A stretch of DNA of 64,000 nt from Nitrospira sp. (GCA_002634385.1 NSJL01000013.1:1-64000); one strand, 5' to 3'. Positions 17,366 to 26,644 are shown, counted from the stretch's first letter. Translations and numbers: made by a program. The notes: generated by a model not told the origin, from the sequence alone.

Positions 17366-19492
17366 CTAGCTCCGCACCTCGCCCTTCGTCTTTTCCCTCA
17401 TGTATTCGACGAGGGAGGAGTGCAGGGAGTCGATCTCCTCCTCCCGCAGCGTCCTGTCCACCGCCCGGTACCTGACAGTAAAGGCGAGGCTTTTCTTCCC
17501 TGCAGGGATATTCTTTCCCTGGTAGACATCGAAGAGGACCGTCCCCTCGATCAGGTCGGAGGGATACTCCCTGAGCCACTGCATCACTGCAGACGCTTCG
17601 AGGTCCGCATCGACGATAAGGGCCGTGTCCCTTTCGATGGAAGGGTATTTGGGCAGGGGTTTATACCTGACATCCTGTACGGCAAAGGGCAGGAGCGCTT
17701 CCGTATCGAATTCGATCACCACGATCGAGGGCTTCTGGGCCTTGATGGCAAGGCGCTCGACCACCACCGGCGAAAGGGAGCCTATGTATCCTATCTTCGT
17801 ACCTCCTATTAGGATATCCGCGGATTGGCCCGGATGGAGGAATGGCTCGGATGATCTGACAAAAGTGCAGTTCGCGATTTTCAGGTCGCCGAGAACGGCT
17901 TCGAAAACCCCTTTCACCACAAAGAAGTCAGGGGTATCTTCCCGGTAGAGGGAGCGTGTCCTTTCCCGGTAGGAAACCGCTGCAAGATGCTTCCGCTCCT
18001 CGGGGAGCAATGCCCCGCTCCTTCCGTTCCCCGTTCCTCCTCTGCACGAGGGGTGCCCGTCGAGGAAGACCTTCGCCGTTTCGAACAGCCTGAACTCCCT
18101 GTTGTCATGGGCCACATTGTGGACGACATTCCGGAGCAGCGAAGGGAGCAGGGCCGTTCGCATGAGCGAATCCTCCACCTTCAGGGGATTTTGTATCTGC
18201 ACCGCACGGGTGCGCCGGTCGTCCGCCGGTATGCCGAGGATCTCCAGGTCCTGGACGCCCATGAAGCTGTAATTGATGACTTCGGTAAAACCGGATTTCA
18301 GGAAAGACTCCTTCAGGGTATTCCCGATCCTCTCCCCGGCACTCTTCCGGAAGGATTCCCTGTCCTCCTCCCCCAGTGTCGCCTTGGGGAGCACCGCAGG
18401 TATCCTGTCGTATCCGTACGACCGGGCAAGTTCCTCCATTATATCCGCATCGCGCGTGACATCGGTCCTGTACGCAGGAGGAGTCACGATCGCCGAGTCA
18501 CCGCTCTCCTCCAGGGTAAAGCCCAACGCAGCCAGGGAGCGGGAGATCTCCTCCCGGGACATCCCGAGTCCCAGGACCCTTTCTACCCTCTCATACTGCA
18601 TGCGGATCCCCGCAGGAGTGTATTTCTTCGGGTAGATGTCGATTTTACCGTAAATCGTCCCTCCGGCTATCTTCTTCATCAGGAAGGCAGCCCGGTCGAG
18701 GGCCTTCTTCAGCATCCTGATGTCGGTCCCCCGCTCGAAGCGGTAGGAGGATTCGGTCTTCAATCCAAGCGCCCTCGACGTTTTCCTCACGGATACGGGG
18801 TCGAAGTAGGCGCTTTCGATGAAAATATTCCTCGTCGTCTCGCTTACTTCCGTCTCGCGCCCCCCCATGATCCCGGCAATAGCGACCGGTTCTTCCGCAT
18901 CCCAGATAAGAAGGGCCTCTCCGGGGATGGCGCGCTCCTTTCCCTCCAGGGTGGTAAAGGTGACTTGCGCCCCCTCACCCCGGATCATGGCGGGAGTGCC
19001 CACCCGTATACAATGATCCCTGATAGTCTCGAGATCGAAGGCATGAAGGGGATGTCCCAACTCGAGGAGAACATAGTTCGTAACATCGACAACATTATTG
19101 ATCGACCTGATGCCGCATTTCTCGAGCCTGCTCTTCATCCATTCGGGAGAGGGGCCGACGGTGAGATTCTTTACTATCCTGCCCGCGTATCTGCGGCAGA
19201 GGGAGGTATCGAGAATATCGACATTGAAGTCCAGCTCCCCTGTTTCCGCCACGATATCGTGCTCCGGAAGGGTAAGTTTCAGACCATAGGCAGCGGCGAG
19301 CTCACGGGCAATTCCCACGATACTAAGGCAGTCCGCCCGGTTGGGAGTGACGTTGACTTCGAAGATGACATCCTCCCCGGTACGCTCCAGTGCCTCCACT
19401 TCGAGACCAACCATGGTAAGCTTCCGGGCCACCTCTTCGGGAGAAGCCCCGAGGGGAAGGAACTCTTTCAGCCATTCAAACGGTACACGCAT
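17366..19492 (-). CDS. pheT: Phenylalanyl-tRNA synthetase beta subunit, short form without the B2 domain
   Basis: 708 residues; bacterial PheT is usually about 790-800. The N-terminus runs MRVPFEWLKEFLPLG... GLEVEALERTGEDVIFEVNVTPNRADCLS, so the EMAP-II-like tRNA-binding OB fold (B2, about 110 residues, normally inserted after GLEVE) is absent. The B3/B4 editing domain, B5 domains, catalytic-core-like module and the C-terminal anticodon-binding ferredoxin fold (YPSIERDTALIVD to the end) are all present. Forms the alpha2-beta2 enzyme with PheS, encoded 120 bases upstream. Cytoplasmic. Confidence 0.95.
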   Translation of the reverse strand: MRVPFEWLKEFLPLGASPEEVARKLTMVGLEVEALERTGEDVIFEVNVTPNRADCLSIVGIARELAAAYGLKLTLPEHDIVAETGELDFNVDILDTSLCRRYAGRIVKNLTVGPSPEWMKSRLEKCGIRSINNVVDVTNYVLLELGHPLHAFDLETIRDHCIRVGTPAMIRGEGAQVTFTTLEGKERAIPGEALLIWDAEEPVAIAGIMGGRETEVSETTRNIFIESAYFDPVSVRKTSRALGLKTESSYRFERGTDIRMLKKALDRAAFLMKKIAGGTIYGKIDIYPKKYTPAGIRMQYERVERVLGLGMSREEISRSLAALGFTLEESGDSAIVTPPAYRTDVTRDADIMEELARSYGYDRIPAVLPKATLGEEDRESFRKSAGERIGNTLKESFLKSGFTEVINYSFMGVQDLEILGIPADDRRTRAVQIQNPLKVEDSLMRTALLPSLLRNVVHNVAHDNREFRLFETAKVFLDGHPSCRGGTGNGRSGALLPEERKHLAAVSYRERTRSLYREDTPDFFVVKGVFEAVLGDLKIANCTFVRSSEPFLHPGQSADILIGGTKIGYIGSLSPVVVERLAIKAQKPSIVVIEFDTEALLPFAVQDVRYKPLPKYPSIERDTALIVDADLEASAVMQWLREYPSDLIEGTVLFDVYQGKNIPAGKKSLAFTVRYRAVDRTLREEEIDSLHSSLVEYMREKTKGEVRS

Positions 19493-19613
19493 AATTACCC
19501 GGCATTCCGAACCTTTACTTCCGGATCACAACAACCGGCCCGGCCATCAGAACAGTACCGTTCCGCTTCCTGTGCTACGCAACTGACGGCTCGGGAATGC
19601 TCAATTCCTCCTC

Positions 19614-20621
19614 TCAAAATTGTTTCAGGAACCTGATATCGTTTTCGAAAAACAGGCGTATATCGTCGATGGCGTACTTCAGCATGGCGATCCGCTCGAT
19701 CCCCATACCAAAAGCAAAGCCCGAGTATTCCCCGGGATCGTAGCCCACATGCTCGAAAACAGCGGGGTGCACCATGCCCGCCCCCAGAACCTCGAGCCAT
19801 CCGGAGCCCTTGCATACACGGCACCCCTCACCGCCGCAGAGAATGCACCCGATGTCGATCTCGGCAGACGGCTCGGTAAAGGGGAAAAAGCTGGGCCGGA
19901 ACCGCACCGGGGTATCCGGTCCGAACATCCGGTGCAGAAAAGCCTCCAGGACTCCCTTGAGATGGCTGAAGGTAATATCCCTGTCCACCATCAGCCCCTC
20001 CACCTGATGAAACATGGGTGTATGGGTGATATCGGCATCGCACCGGTATACCTTGCCCGGGGCGATGAACCGGACAGGAGGCTTCCTCTTCTCCATGCCC
20101 CGTACCTGTACCGGCGAGGTATGCGTCCTCAGGACAACCTCGCTGCTGACGAAAAACGTATCCTGCATATCCCGCGCGGGATGCTCCTTGGGAAAGTTCA
20201 GGGCCTCGAAATTGTAGTAGTCCAGCTCCACCTCGGGGCCCTCCTCCACGCTGAACCCCATCCGCACGAAGATATCCACGATAGCGGAGAGGGTTCTGCT
20301 GAGGGGATGCTCCCTTCCATGGGAAACAGCTTTTCCGGGCAGGGTGATGTCGATGGACTCCGCACGCAACTGCCTCTGCAGTTCCTCGTCCTTGAGCCGG
20401 GACTCCCTCGCCTCCAGTTCCTGCTCAATGAGCACCTTCAGGTCATTGACTCTCTTTCCATAGGCAGGCCTTTCTTCGGAGGAGAGGGTCGAGAGGGCTT
20501 TCAGCTGTGCGGTGACAAGCCCCTTTTTGCCGAGGTATTTCACCCTGAGCTGATTTACGTCGGCAAGACTCTGTATGGCTTCCCGCTCTTTGAGAAACGT
20601 CTCTTTCAGGTCTTCAAGCAT
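19614..20621 (-). CDS. pheS: Phenylalanyl-tRNA synthetase alpha subunit
   Basis: 335 residues, full length. N-terminal coiled coil (about 1-85), then class II catalytic core: motif 2 region RFIAPGKVYRCDADITHTPMFHQVEG and motif 3 GFAFGMGIERIAML. A Cys-rich insertion CILCGGEGCRVCKGSGW lies near residue 260, as in many bacterial PheS. Charges tRNA-Phe together with PheT. It follows rplT by 75 bases that contain a GC-rich hairpin. No Shine-Dalgarno is obvious before ATG 20621. Confidence 0.96.
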   Translation of the reverse strand: MLEDLKETFLKEREAIQSLADVNQLRVKYLGKKGLVTAQLKALSTLSSEERPAYGKRVNDLKVLIEQELEARESRLKDEELQRQLRAESIDITLPGKAVSHGREHPLSRTLSAIVDIFVRMGFSVEEGPEVELDYYNFEALNFPKEHPARDMQDTFFVSSEVVLRTHTSPVQVRGMEKRKPPVRFIAPGKVYRCDADITHTPMFHQVEGLMVDRDITFSHLKGVLEAFLHRMFGPDTPVRFRPSFFPFTEPSAEIDIGCILCGGEGCRVCKGSGWLEVLGAGMVHPAVFEHVGYDPGEYSGFAFGMGIERIAMLKYAIDDIRLFFENDIRFLKQF

Positions 20622-20653
20622 AGGTGAAAAGCGGTACGTTGGAAGCAGTACAC

Positions 20654-20679
20654 GGGAGCGGCGGGAAAACCGCCCTCCC
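20654..20679 (-). terminator. GC-rich hairpin between rplT and pheS
   Basis: On the minus strand GGGAGGGCGG, a TTTT-containing loop and CCGCCGCTCCC can pair almost fully. No U run follows. It may attenuate or stabilise the transcript between the ribosomal protein and synthetase genes. Confidence 0.45.
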
Positions 20680-20696
20680 GTCTTCCGTTTCCTCTC

Positions 20697-21047
20697 TTAT
20701 TTTTTTGTTACCTGGGCCACAAGCTCGCTGAAGGCCTTGAAATCGTTATACGCCAGATCGGCGAGGGCCTTTCTGTTCAACGCGATCCCGGACTTCTTCA
20801 GCCCGTTCATGAACTGGCTGTACGTCAGTCCCAGCGACCTGACGGCAGCGTTGATCCGCGCGATCCACAATGCCCTGAATTCACGCTTCTTGAGCCTTCT
20901 GTCCTTGTACGCAGCAATGAGTGCCTTATCGACGGTCTGTACCGCAATTCTATAGAGACGGCTCCGTGCGCCGTAATATCCTTTTGCACTCTCAAGAACT
21001 TTTTTATGATACCTCTTTGCCTTAAAGCCACCTTTTGCTCTGGGCAT
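20697..21047 (-). CDS. rplT: Large ribosomal subunit protein bL20
   Basis: 116 residues, standard length. Conserved basic N-terminus [19 protein letters not shown] and core [29 protein letters not shown]. Early-assembly 23S rRNA-binding protein that in other bacteria also represses its own operon. AAGGAGGA precedes the ATG. Unusually it is 377 bases from rpmI, with which it is normally closely linked. Confidence 0.97.
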   Translation of the reverse strand: MPRAKGGFKAKRYHKKVLESAKGYYGARSRLYRIAVQTVDKALIAAYKDRRLKKREFRALWIARINAAVRSLGLTYSQFMNGLKKSGIALNRKALADLAYNDFKAFSELVAQVTKK

Positions 21048-21116
21048 TTTTCCTCCTTTTTTATCCGGAAGTACTCCGGCAGAACTCCAATTTATTATTC
21101 ATTAAAAGAACTTACA

Positions 21117-21145
21117 GTTTAATAAATCGGAGATGCGGGCGTCAA
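21117..21145 (-). promoter_or_regulatory. Possible internal promoter for rplT
   Basis: On the minus strand TTGACG (21145-21140), a 17-base spacer and TTAAAC (21122-21117), about 70 bases before the rplT ATG. The -10 is weak. It would restore rplT expression if the repeat element upstream reduced read-through. Confidence 0.3.
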
Positions 21146-21304
21146 GTTCTATTTATGGGGCATTTAATCCACGGCCGCCAGCCGGAGCCATTCCTTTACC
21201 TATTGCAGGCGCATGTGCGCCGCATGCGGGTGACTTCCGGCTGATTCCCTTCGGACCGGGATAAAAAACCAAGAACATCTAACAAAATGAACGTACTGAG
21301 TAAG

Positions 21305-21375
21305 CTGTCATTCCGGCTCGTCCGGAATCTTTCTTCAGAAGGATTCCCGTCGCGCTCCGCTTGCGGGAATGACAG
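21305..21375. repeat. Palindromic 71-base element with 10-base terminal inverted repeats
   Basis: It begins CTGTCATTCC and ends GGAATGACAG, perfectly complementary ends. Internal parts CCGG...CCGG and GCGGGAATGACAG / GTCATTCC can fold further. It resembles non-coding GTCATTCC/GGAATGAC intergenic repeats found in many bacterial genomes. It lies between rpmI and rplT. Confidence 0.75.
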
Positions 21376-21424
21376 AAAAGGGACTCTCCCCAGGAGCAGC
21401 TTTTGTTCATCATTGTTGGATGCT

Positions 21425-21625
21425 CTAAAATTGATACGGCAATAACTTCTTGACGTTGTCGTGCTGCACGTCGGGCACAAGGGCGCTCTTTCTCAGGTTT
21501 CTGCCCTTCTTGGCAGACTTGCCCGTCAGCAGATGTCCCTTGTACGCCTTGTTCCTCTTTATTTTTCCGCTACCCGTTACACTGAACCTCTTGGCAGCGC
21601 CCCTGTGGGTCTTCAGTTTCGGCAT
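21425..21625 (-). CDS. rpmI: Large ribosomal subunit protein bL35
   Basis: 66 residues, exact family length. [20 protein letters not shown] at the N-terminus and [15 protein letters not shown] in the middle are diagnostic. AGAGGAGGAG lies before ATG 21625; the frame upstream of it is not used. Second gene after infC in the conserved infC-rpmI-rplT order. Confidence 0.97.
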   Translation of the reverse strand: MPKLKTHRGAAKRFSVTGSGKIKRNKAYKGHLLTGKSAKKGRNLRKSALVPDVQHDNVKKLLPYQF

Positions 21626-21744
21626 ACTCTCCTCCTCTCTTTTCATATTCTTTGTACAGATTCTTTGCACAGCATCCGGACGCACGGCTACTGCAGGCAT
21701 CCCTCCCGCCTGCCGCGTCCCGTCCATCCCGCAATGCCTGTTCG

Positions 21745-22248
21745 CTATTTGCTGCTGCTCGGTGCGACAACCATGGTTATGTGATTACCTTCCAGTCTGG
21801 GCTGCTGCTCGACAGTAAACTTTCCGGTAAGCATTTCGGTCAGTTTCGCGAAAACCCTCATTCCTATCTCGGGCCTGACAATCTCGCGCCCCCTGAAGTA
21901 CATGGTGATCTTCGCCTTATCCCCTTCATCCAGAAATCTCCGTATGTTCTTCACTTTGAGCTGGAGATCATGTTCCGTTATCTGGGGACGTATCTTCACC
22001 TCTTTTACATCGATGGTCTTCCGCCCTGTCTGCTTCTTGCTCATCTGGTACTTGTACTTTCCGAAGTCCATTACCCTGCAGACAGGCGGTGCGGCATTGG
22101 GAGCGACTTCCACCAGATCAAACCCTCTCTCCCTCGAAATTCTGAGAGCCTCCTGGATGGTAACAATTCCGAGCTGTTCTCCCTCCTCGCCGATCAGTCT
22201 TACTTCCCTGGACCTGATACCCTCGTTCACTCTGATATCTTTGCTTAT
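21745..22248 (-). CDS. infC: Translation initiation factor IF-3, AUA start
   Basis: About 167 residues. N-terminal domain with [20 protein letters not shown], linker, and C-terminal domain [17 protein letters not shown]. There is no in-frame ATG, GTG or TTG at a sensible place: upstream ATG at 22329 would overlap thrS and add unrelated sequence. GGAGG lies seven bases before an ATA codon at 22248, which fits the normal protein start. infC genes commonly use rare starts (AUU in E. coli), through which IF-3 represses its own translation; the AUA here implies the same control. Binds the 30S subunit and checks start codons. Confidence 0.93.
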   Translation of the reverse strand: MSKDIRVNEGIRSREVRLIGEEGEQLGIVTIQEALRISRERGFDLVEVAPNAAPPVCRVMDFGKYKYQMSKKQTGRKTIDVKEVKIRPQITEHDLQLKVKNIRRFLDEGDKAKITMYFRGREIVRPEIGMRVFAKLTEMLTGKFTVEQQPRLEGNHITMVVAPSSSK

Positions 22249-22288
22249 GTCAACACCTCCATGTTCAGCAACCTGCAGCCCGCACTGG

Positions 22289-24205
22289 TCACGATGTCCG
22301 GTCTGCTGCCTGTTGCCCTTTGTTTTCAATCTCTTCTTTTATTATTACCATAAAAGCATCCAATGTAAATGGCCCGATGTTCTCACCGCTTCTCTTCCGG
22401 ACGGTAAGCATGCCCTCTTCCTTTTCCTTGTCGCCTATTATAACCAAATAAGGGACTTTTTTGAGGGTCGCCTGACGTATCTTGTACCCGATCTTCTCGT
22501 TCTCCCTGTTGAGCTCGACCCGGACATTCGCCTTCTTCAGCGCACGGTACACTTCTCCGGCATACTCATCGTGCCTTTCCGCTATGGTCAGCACCTCCAC
22601 CTGGACCGGCGCAAGCCAGAGGGGGAATATGCCCGCATAATGCTCGATAAGAACCCCGAAAAACCTTTCGAGGGAACCCATCAGGGCACGATGGATCATG
22701 ATGGGACGATGTTCCCTGCCGTCGCTGCCGCGGTAGCTCGTATCGAACCTCTCCGGAAGGTTGAAGTCCACCTGGATGGTGCTGCACTGCCACGACCGGT
22801 TCAGCGAATCTTTTATTTTTATATCGATTTTCGGCCCATAGAAAACCCCCTCTCCGGGATCCACCCGGTACGCCAGGCCTTTCTTTTCCAGCGCCTGCTT
22901 CAGGGCTCCGGTCGCCCGCTCCCAGTTTTCCAGGGAGCCGACATACTTTTCCGGCCTTGTAGAGAGATAGATATCGTACGCATCGAACCCGAAGGTCTTC
23001 AGAATGAAGAGGGTGAAATCGAGGATATTCAGGATCTCGTCCTCTATCTGGTCCTCCCGGCAGAAGATGTGCGCATCGTCCTGGGTAAATCCCCGCACCC
23101 GCAGGAGCCCGTGGAGAACGCCCGAGCGCTCGTAGCGGTACACCGTCCCCAGCTCCGCGTACCGGAGGGGCAGGTCACGGTAACTTCTCAGGGCACTCTT
23201 GTAGATGCCTATGTGAAAAGGGCAGTTCATGGGCTTTACCTCATAGGAGACCTCGTCGATCTCCATGGGAGAATACATGTTCTCCCGGTAGAAATCCCAA
23301 TGTCCGCTCCGCTGCCAGAGGTGCAGTTTCGCTATATGCGGGGAAAAAAGGATCTTGTAATCCGCCTTCAGGTGCTCCTCCCGCCAGAAATCCTCCATGG
23401 TCTTCCTGATGATGGCGCCGTTGGGATGCCACAGGATAAGACCGGGACCGATATCGTCACTGACGCTGAAAAGGTCCAGCTCCTTGCCGAGCTTCCGGTG
23501 GTCCCGCCTCTTCACCTCTTCAAGGAAATCGAGGTGCTCCTTGAGCTCTTCCTTGCTGTAAAAGGCAGTCCCGTATATCCTCTGGAGCATCTTGTTTTTT
23601 TCATCGCCCCGCCAGTAGGCACCGGCGATGTTCAGGAGCTTGAAGGCCTTCACCGCCCCCGTCGTTGCCAGATGGGGGCCCCTGCAGAGGTCCATGAATC
23701 CTCCCTCCTCATAGAGGGAGACGACAGGGTCCTGAAGGCCCTCGATGAGCTGGGCCTTGTACTCCTCCCCGCGGTTTCTGAAGAGCGCAAGGGCTTCCTC
23801 CCGCGGGATATCCTTTCTGACAAAGGGATTGTTCTGCTTGATAATCTCCTTCATCTTCTTCTCTATCTTCTCCAGATCCTCGGGGGTGAAGGGGGTCTCA
23901 CGGTCGAAATCGTAATAAAATCCCTCTTCCGTCGCAGGGCCTATGGCGAATTTCACTTCGGGAAACAGTTCCTTTACGGCATGGGCCATAATATGGGACG
24001 TGCTGTGCCGGTATATCTCAAGCCCCTCCTTTGAGCCGGCAGGAATCAGTTCCACCACCGCTTCCGGGTCGAGGGTATCGAGGGCCGTACGGTCCCGCAC
24101 TTCGCCGTTCACCCGCAGGGCAACAGCCTTTACCGCGTCCATTTCCCTTTTCAGATCATCTTTTTCGAGCTCTCGCTGCGAGCCGTCAGGAAGTATATAT
24201 TTAAT
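22289..24205 (-). CDS. thrS: Threonyl-tRNA synthetase, probable AUU start
   Basis: About 638 residues if started at ATT 24205. GGAGG stands six bases before that ATT, and the extra 21 residues begin (M)KYILPDGSQRELE, a proper start of the TGS domain. The first ATG (24142) would cut this domain. Then follow the editing domain with HSTSHIMAHAV (HxxxH zinc-like site), the class II catalytic core with zinc ligands in VKPMNCPFHIGIYKS and ALMGSLERFFGVLIEHYAG, and the anticodon-binding domain. No ATG/GTG/TTG occurs in frame between the preceding stop and 24142. It is followed closely by infC. Promoter at 24229-24237. Confidence 0.95.
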   Translation of the reverse strand: MKYILPDGSQRELEKDDLKREMDAVKAVALRVNGEVRDRTALDTLDPEAVVELIPAGSKEGLEIYRHSTSHIMAHAVKELFPEVKFAIGPATEEGFYYDFDRETPFTPEDLEKIEKKMKEIIKQNNPFVRKDIPREEALALFRNRGEEYKAQLIEGLQDPVVSLYEEGGFMDLCRGPHLATTGAVKAFKLLNIAGAYWRGDEKNKMLQRIYGTAFYSKEELKEHLDFLEEVKRRDHRKLGKELDLFSVSDDIGPGLILWHPNGAIIRKTMEDFWREEHLKADYKILFSPHIAKLHLWQRSGHWDFYRENMYSPMEIDEVSYEVKPMNCPFHIGIYKSALRSYRDLPLRYAELGTVYRYERSGVLHGLLRVRGFTQDDAHIFCREDQIEDEILNILDFTLFILKTFGFDAYDIYLSTRPEKYVGSLENWERATGALKQALEKKGLAYRVDPGEGVFYGPKIDIKIKDSLNRSWQCSTIQVDFNLPERFDTSYRGSDGREHRPIMIHRALMGSLERFFGVLIEHYAGIFPLWLAPVQVEVLTIAERHDEYAGEVYRALKKANVRVELNRENEKIGYKIRQATLKKVPYLVIIGDKEKEEGMLTVRKRSGENIGPFTLDAFMVIIKEEIENKGQQAADRTS

Positions 24206-24228
24206 GGCACACCTCCATGGAAAAGATC

Positions 24229-24237
24229 ATTATATCA
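24229..24237 (-). promoter_or_regulatory. Extended -10 promoter of thrS
   Basis: TGATATAAT on the minus strand (24237-24229): a TATAAT with the extended TG. No good -35 is visible, as is usual for extended -10 promoters. Transcription would begin near 24222, giving a leader of about 17 bases that includes the GGAGG before the ATT start. Confidence 0.5.
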
Positions 24238-24259
24238 TAAGCAATGCAACGACATCCAT

Positions 24260-24994
24260 TCATTTTCCGCCCTTCAATCTGCCGTCGGCCATTTCCACGA
24301 TCCGGTGGCATCTCCGGGAAAGGGATTCATTATGCGTTACGATAATAAAGGTGATGCTGCGCCGGGCATTGATTTCCTGGAGAAGGCGGAAAAGCTCCTC
24401 GCCGGTGGCGGTATCGAGATTCCCGGTGGGCTCGTCGGCAAGCACCACCTCGGGCTCCAGCAGGAGCGCCCTGGCCACCGCGACACGCTGCTGCTCCCCC
24501 CCCGAAAGCTCTCCGGGTTTGTGCGTCCTCCGTGCGAAAAGCCCGAGCTCGTCAAGCAGCTTTTCCGCCCTCTCCCGCAGCTCCCCTCCGTTCCTGCCCT
24601 TTGCTCCCTGCCCCTGAGCAATGAGACCCGGCATCATCACATTCTCCAAAGCGCTGAATTCGGGAAGGAGATAGTGGAACTGGAAGACGAATCCGATCAC
24701 CCTGTTTCTGAAAAAAGCAAGCTCCGTGTTGCTCAGCGCAAAGGGATTTACTTCGTCGTCCCTATCCCCTTCGACCCGCCCGCTGACACGGTAGATGACC
24801 GTACCCGATGTGGGGGTGTCGAGGGTGCCGAGGATATGCAGGAAAGTGCTCTTCCCGGCGCCGGAAGCCCCGACAATGCCGACCATCTCCCCCCGGGAGA
24901 AAGTCTCCGAGATCCCCTTGAGGACCTTCAGTTCGCCGGCGGGGGTATAGAAGGATTTTTCGAGCGACTCAATTCTTATGAGGTCTTTCGTCAT
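24260..24994 (-). CDS. lolD: Lipoprotein-releasing ABC transporter ATPase
   Basis: 244 residues. Walker A GASGAGKST near residue 43, Q loop FVFQFHYLLPEFSALENV, signature LSGGEQQRVAVARAL, Walker B VVLADEPTGNLD, and switch His in VTHN. The LPEFSALENVMMP stretch is typical of LolD. It energises LolC/E to detach lipoproteins from the inner membrane. An insertion of about 15 residues (GRVEGDRDDEVNPFAL) sits after the Walker A region. It overlaps the end of the upstream 147-residue gene by 26 bases. Confidence 0.93.
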   Translation of the reverse strand: MTKDLIRIESLEKSFYTPAGELKVLKGISETFSRGEMVGIVGASGAGKSTFLHILGTLDTPTSGTVIYRVSGRVEGDRDDEVNPFALSNTELAFFRNRVIGFVFQFHYLLPEFSALENVMMPGLIAQGQGAKGRNGGELRERAEKLLDELGLFARRTHKPGELSGGEQQRVAVARALLLEPEVVLADEPTGNLDTATGEELFRLLQEINARRSITFIIVTHNESLSRRCHRIVEMADGRLKGGK

Positions 24995-25412
24995 CGGACA
25001 CCTTTTCCCGTACCAACTTCTTGATCTTTCCCCATGCCGTCTCCATCAGGCCTCGGAAAAAACCCTTTTCCTCTTCTTCGGCATCCTTCTTTCCGGGGGT
25101 CTTTTCATCCTCCACGCCGGTGTCCTTCGTTTCCTTCTTCTGTCCCGCACGGTCCCTCCCTCCCGGCGTTTCCTCAGTCTGCCCGGGAGACCCCTTTCCC
25201 GTCCACTTCTTTATCGTGGACGTCGTAGCATCCTTCTTTTCCTTTATCCTGTCCGCCTTCTCCGCCAGCCGCTCGCTGCCCTTCTGAACGGCCCCTCCTG
25301 TCTCCCTGCCGATTTTTCTGAATTTTTCTCCTCCGCTCCACAAAGCGACCGCCACAAAGGCGAAAGCCCCGATGATGACGAGACAGAGAATCCTCCGTAG
25401 CAGGGTAAACAT
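24969..25412 (-). CDS. Membrane-anchored highly charged protein between lolC and lolD
   Basis: 147 residues with one N-terminal membrane helix (about 8-28) and a long Lys/Glu/Asp/Thr-rich tail. Its ATG at 25412 overlaps the lolC stop (TGATG), and its end overlaps lolD, so translation is coupled in the lol operon. The last part, GFFRGLMETAWGKIKKLVREK, looks amphipathic. No family is recognised. It may be a periplasm- or cytoplasm-facing accessory of the Lol complex, or simply a rider gene. Confidence 0.7.
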   Translation of the reverse strand: MFTLLRRILCLVIIGAFAFVAVALWSGGEKFRKIGRETGGAVQKGSERLAEKADRIKEKKDATTSTIKKWTGKGSPGQTEETPGGRDRAGQKKETKDTGVEDEKTPGKKDAEEEEKGFFRGLMETAWGKIKKLVREKVSDDERPHKN

Positions 25413-26644
25413 CACTCGTACCTCAGGGACTCCACGGGCTTCATCTTCGCCGCGTAGTAAGAGGGATACAGGGTGGAAAGAAAACTGATAGTAACCGCCG
25501 AGACGGAGACGACAACGAAATCGATCCATTTCATCTTCACCGGCAGCTTGCTCAGATAATAAACATCCGCGGGGAGCTTGATGATCTCGTAATTGTTCAG
25601 GATCTTCCCGAGGAGATACCCCCCCGCAATTCCGATGGTGGTGCCGATCAGCCCGATGAGCAGCCCCTGGAGCATGAACACCAGCATGATCCCCTTGTGG
25701 GTGGCGCCCATGGATTTCAGGATCGCAATCTCCTTCTGCTTCTCCATGACGTTCATCATCAGGGTGCTCACGATGTTGAAAGAGGCCACCAGTACGATAA
25801 GGATGAGGATAACGAACATGGCGAATTTTTCGAGCTTCAGCGCGGAGAAAAGGTTCCTGTTCATCTGCATCCAGTCCCGCGCATGAAAAGGAAATCCGAG
25901 CCTCTCCTTTACGGCATCGCGGACGTCAGGGGCCCGGTAAATATCGTCGAGCCTGAGCTCGACTCCCGATACCGCACTGCCGAATCCGAAAAATTCCTGG
26001 GCCGCCCGTATATCGGTGAGGACAAGGCTGGTGTCGTACTCGAACATCCCCATCTCGAAGATGGCGGCGACCCTGAACTGCTTTACCTTCGGGAGCATTC
26101 CGAGGGGCCCCATTTCCCCCACCGGAGAGATCACATTGACGGGATCGCCGGTGGATACCCCCAGCATCCCCGCCAATTCCCTGCCGATGACAATCCAGGG
26201 GGCATCCCCCTCTTTCCGTACCAGGTTTTTCACGCTCCCCTGCTTGATATGTTTCAGGATATCGGTGGTCCTGAGCTCGGAGGAGGGCTCGATGCCCCGC
26301 AGGAAAACCCCGTGCGCACGGGGGCCGGCGGATACCATGACCTGCCCCAGGACAAAGGGCGAAAGGGAAACCACATGGGGGACCCCCTGCAGCTTCTCGA
26401 TCACGGAGGGATACTCTTCGATCCCCCCCTTGAAGCTCTGCACGATCACATGGGCGTTCGCACCCAGTATCTTCTTCTGCAGATCCTCATGAAAGCCGCT
26501 CATCACGGAAAGGACGACGAGAAGAGCCATTACCCCGACCGCGACCCCGCTGATGGCGACGACGGTATTGAAGGAGATGCCCCTGTGCTGCTTTTTCGAC
26601 TTGAGATAGCGCAGGGCGATGAAGAGAGGATACGGAAGATTCAT
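25412..26644 (-). CDS. lolC: Lipoprotein-releasing ABC transporter permease
   Basis: 410 residues with the LolC/E topology: a helix at about 28-50, a large periplasmic domain (about 55-270), and three C-terminal helices. The N-terminus LFIALRYLKSKKQHRGISFNTVVAISGVAVGVMALLVV and EKQKEIAILKSMGAT are characteristic. A single LolC/E-type gene implies a homodimeric permease as in many non-enteric bacteria. lysS ends about 90 bases upstream. Confidence 0.92.
   Translation of the reverse strand: MNLPYPLFIALRYLKSKKQHRGISFNTVVAISGVAVGVMALLVVLSVMSGFHEDLQKKILGANAHVIVQSFKGGIEEYPSVIEKLQGVPHVVSLSPFVLGQVMVSAGPRAHGVFLRGIEPSSELRTTDILKHIKQGSVKNLVRKEGDAPWIVIGRELAGMLGVSTGDPVNVISPVGEMGPLGMLPKVKQFRVAAIFEMGMFEYDTSLVLTDIRAAQEFFGFGSAVSGVELRLDDIYRAPDVRDAVKERLGFPFHARDWMQMNRNLFSALKLEKFAMFVILILIVLVASFNIVSTLMMNVMEKQKEIAILKSMGATHKGIMLVFMLQGLLIGLIGTTIGIAGGYLLGKILNNYEIIKLPADVYYLSKLPVKMKWIDFVVVSVSAVTISFLSTLYPSYYAAKMKPVESLRYE

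Larger units (their letters stand above)
21048..21424 (-). other. 377-base spacer between rpmI and rplT
   Basis: No gene is visible. The part near rpmI holds an element with 10-base terminal inverted repeats (21305-21375). The part near rplT holds a possible promoter (21117-21145) and may contain an L20 autoregulatory leader. Short inverted words such as CGGAAG/CTTCCG and GCCGGAG/CTCCGGC are scattered through it. Confidence 0.6.
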
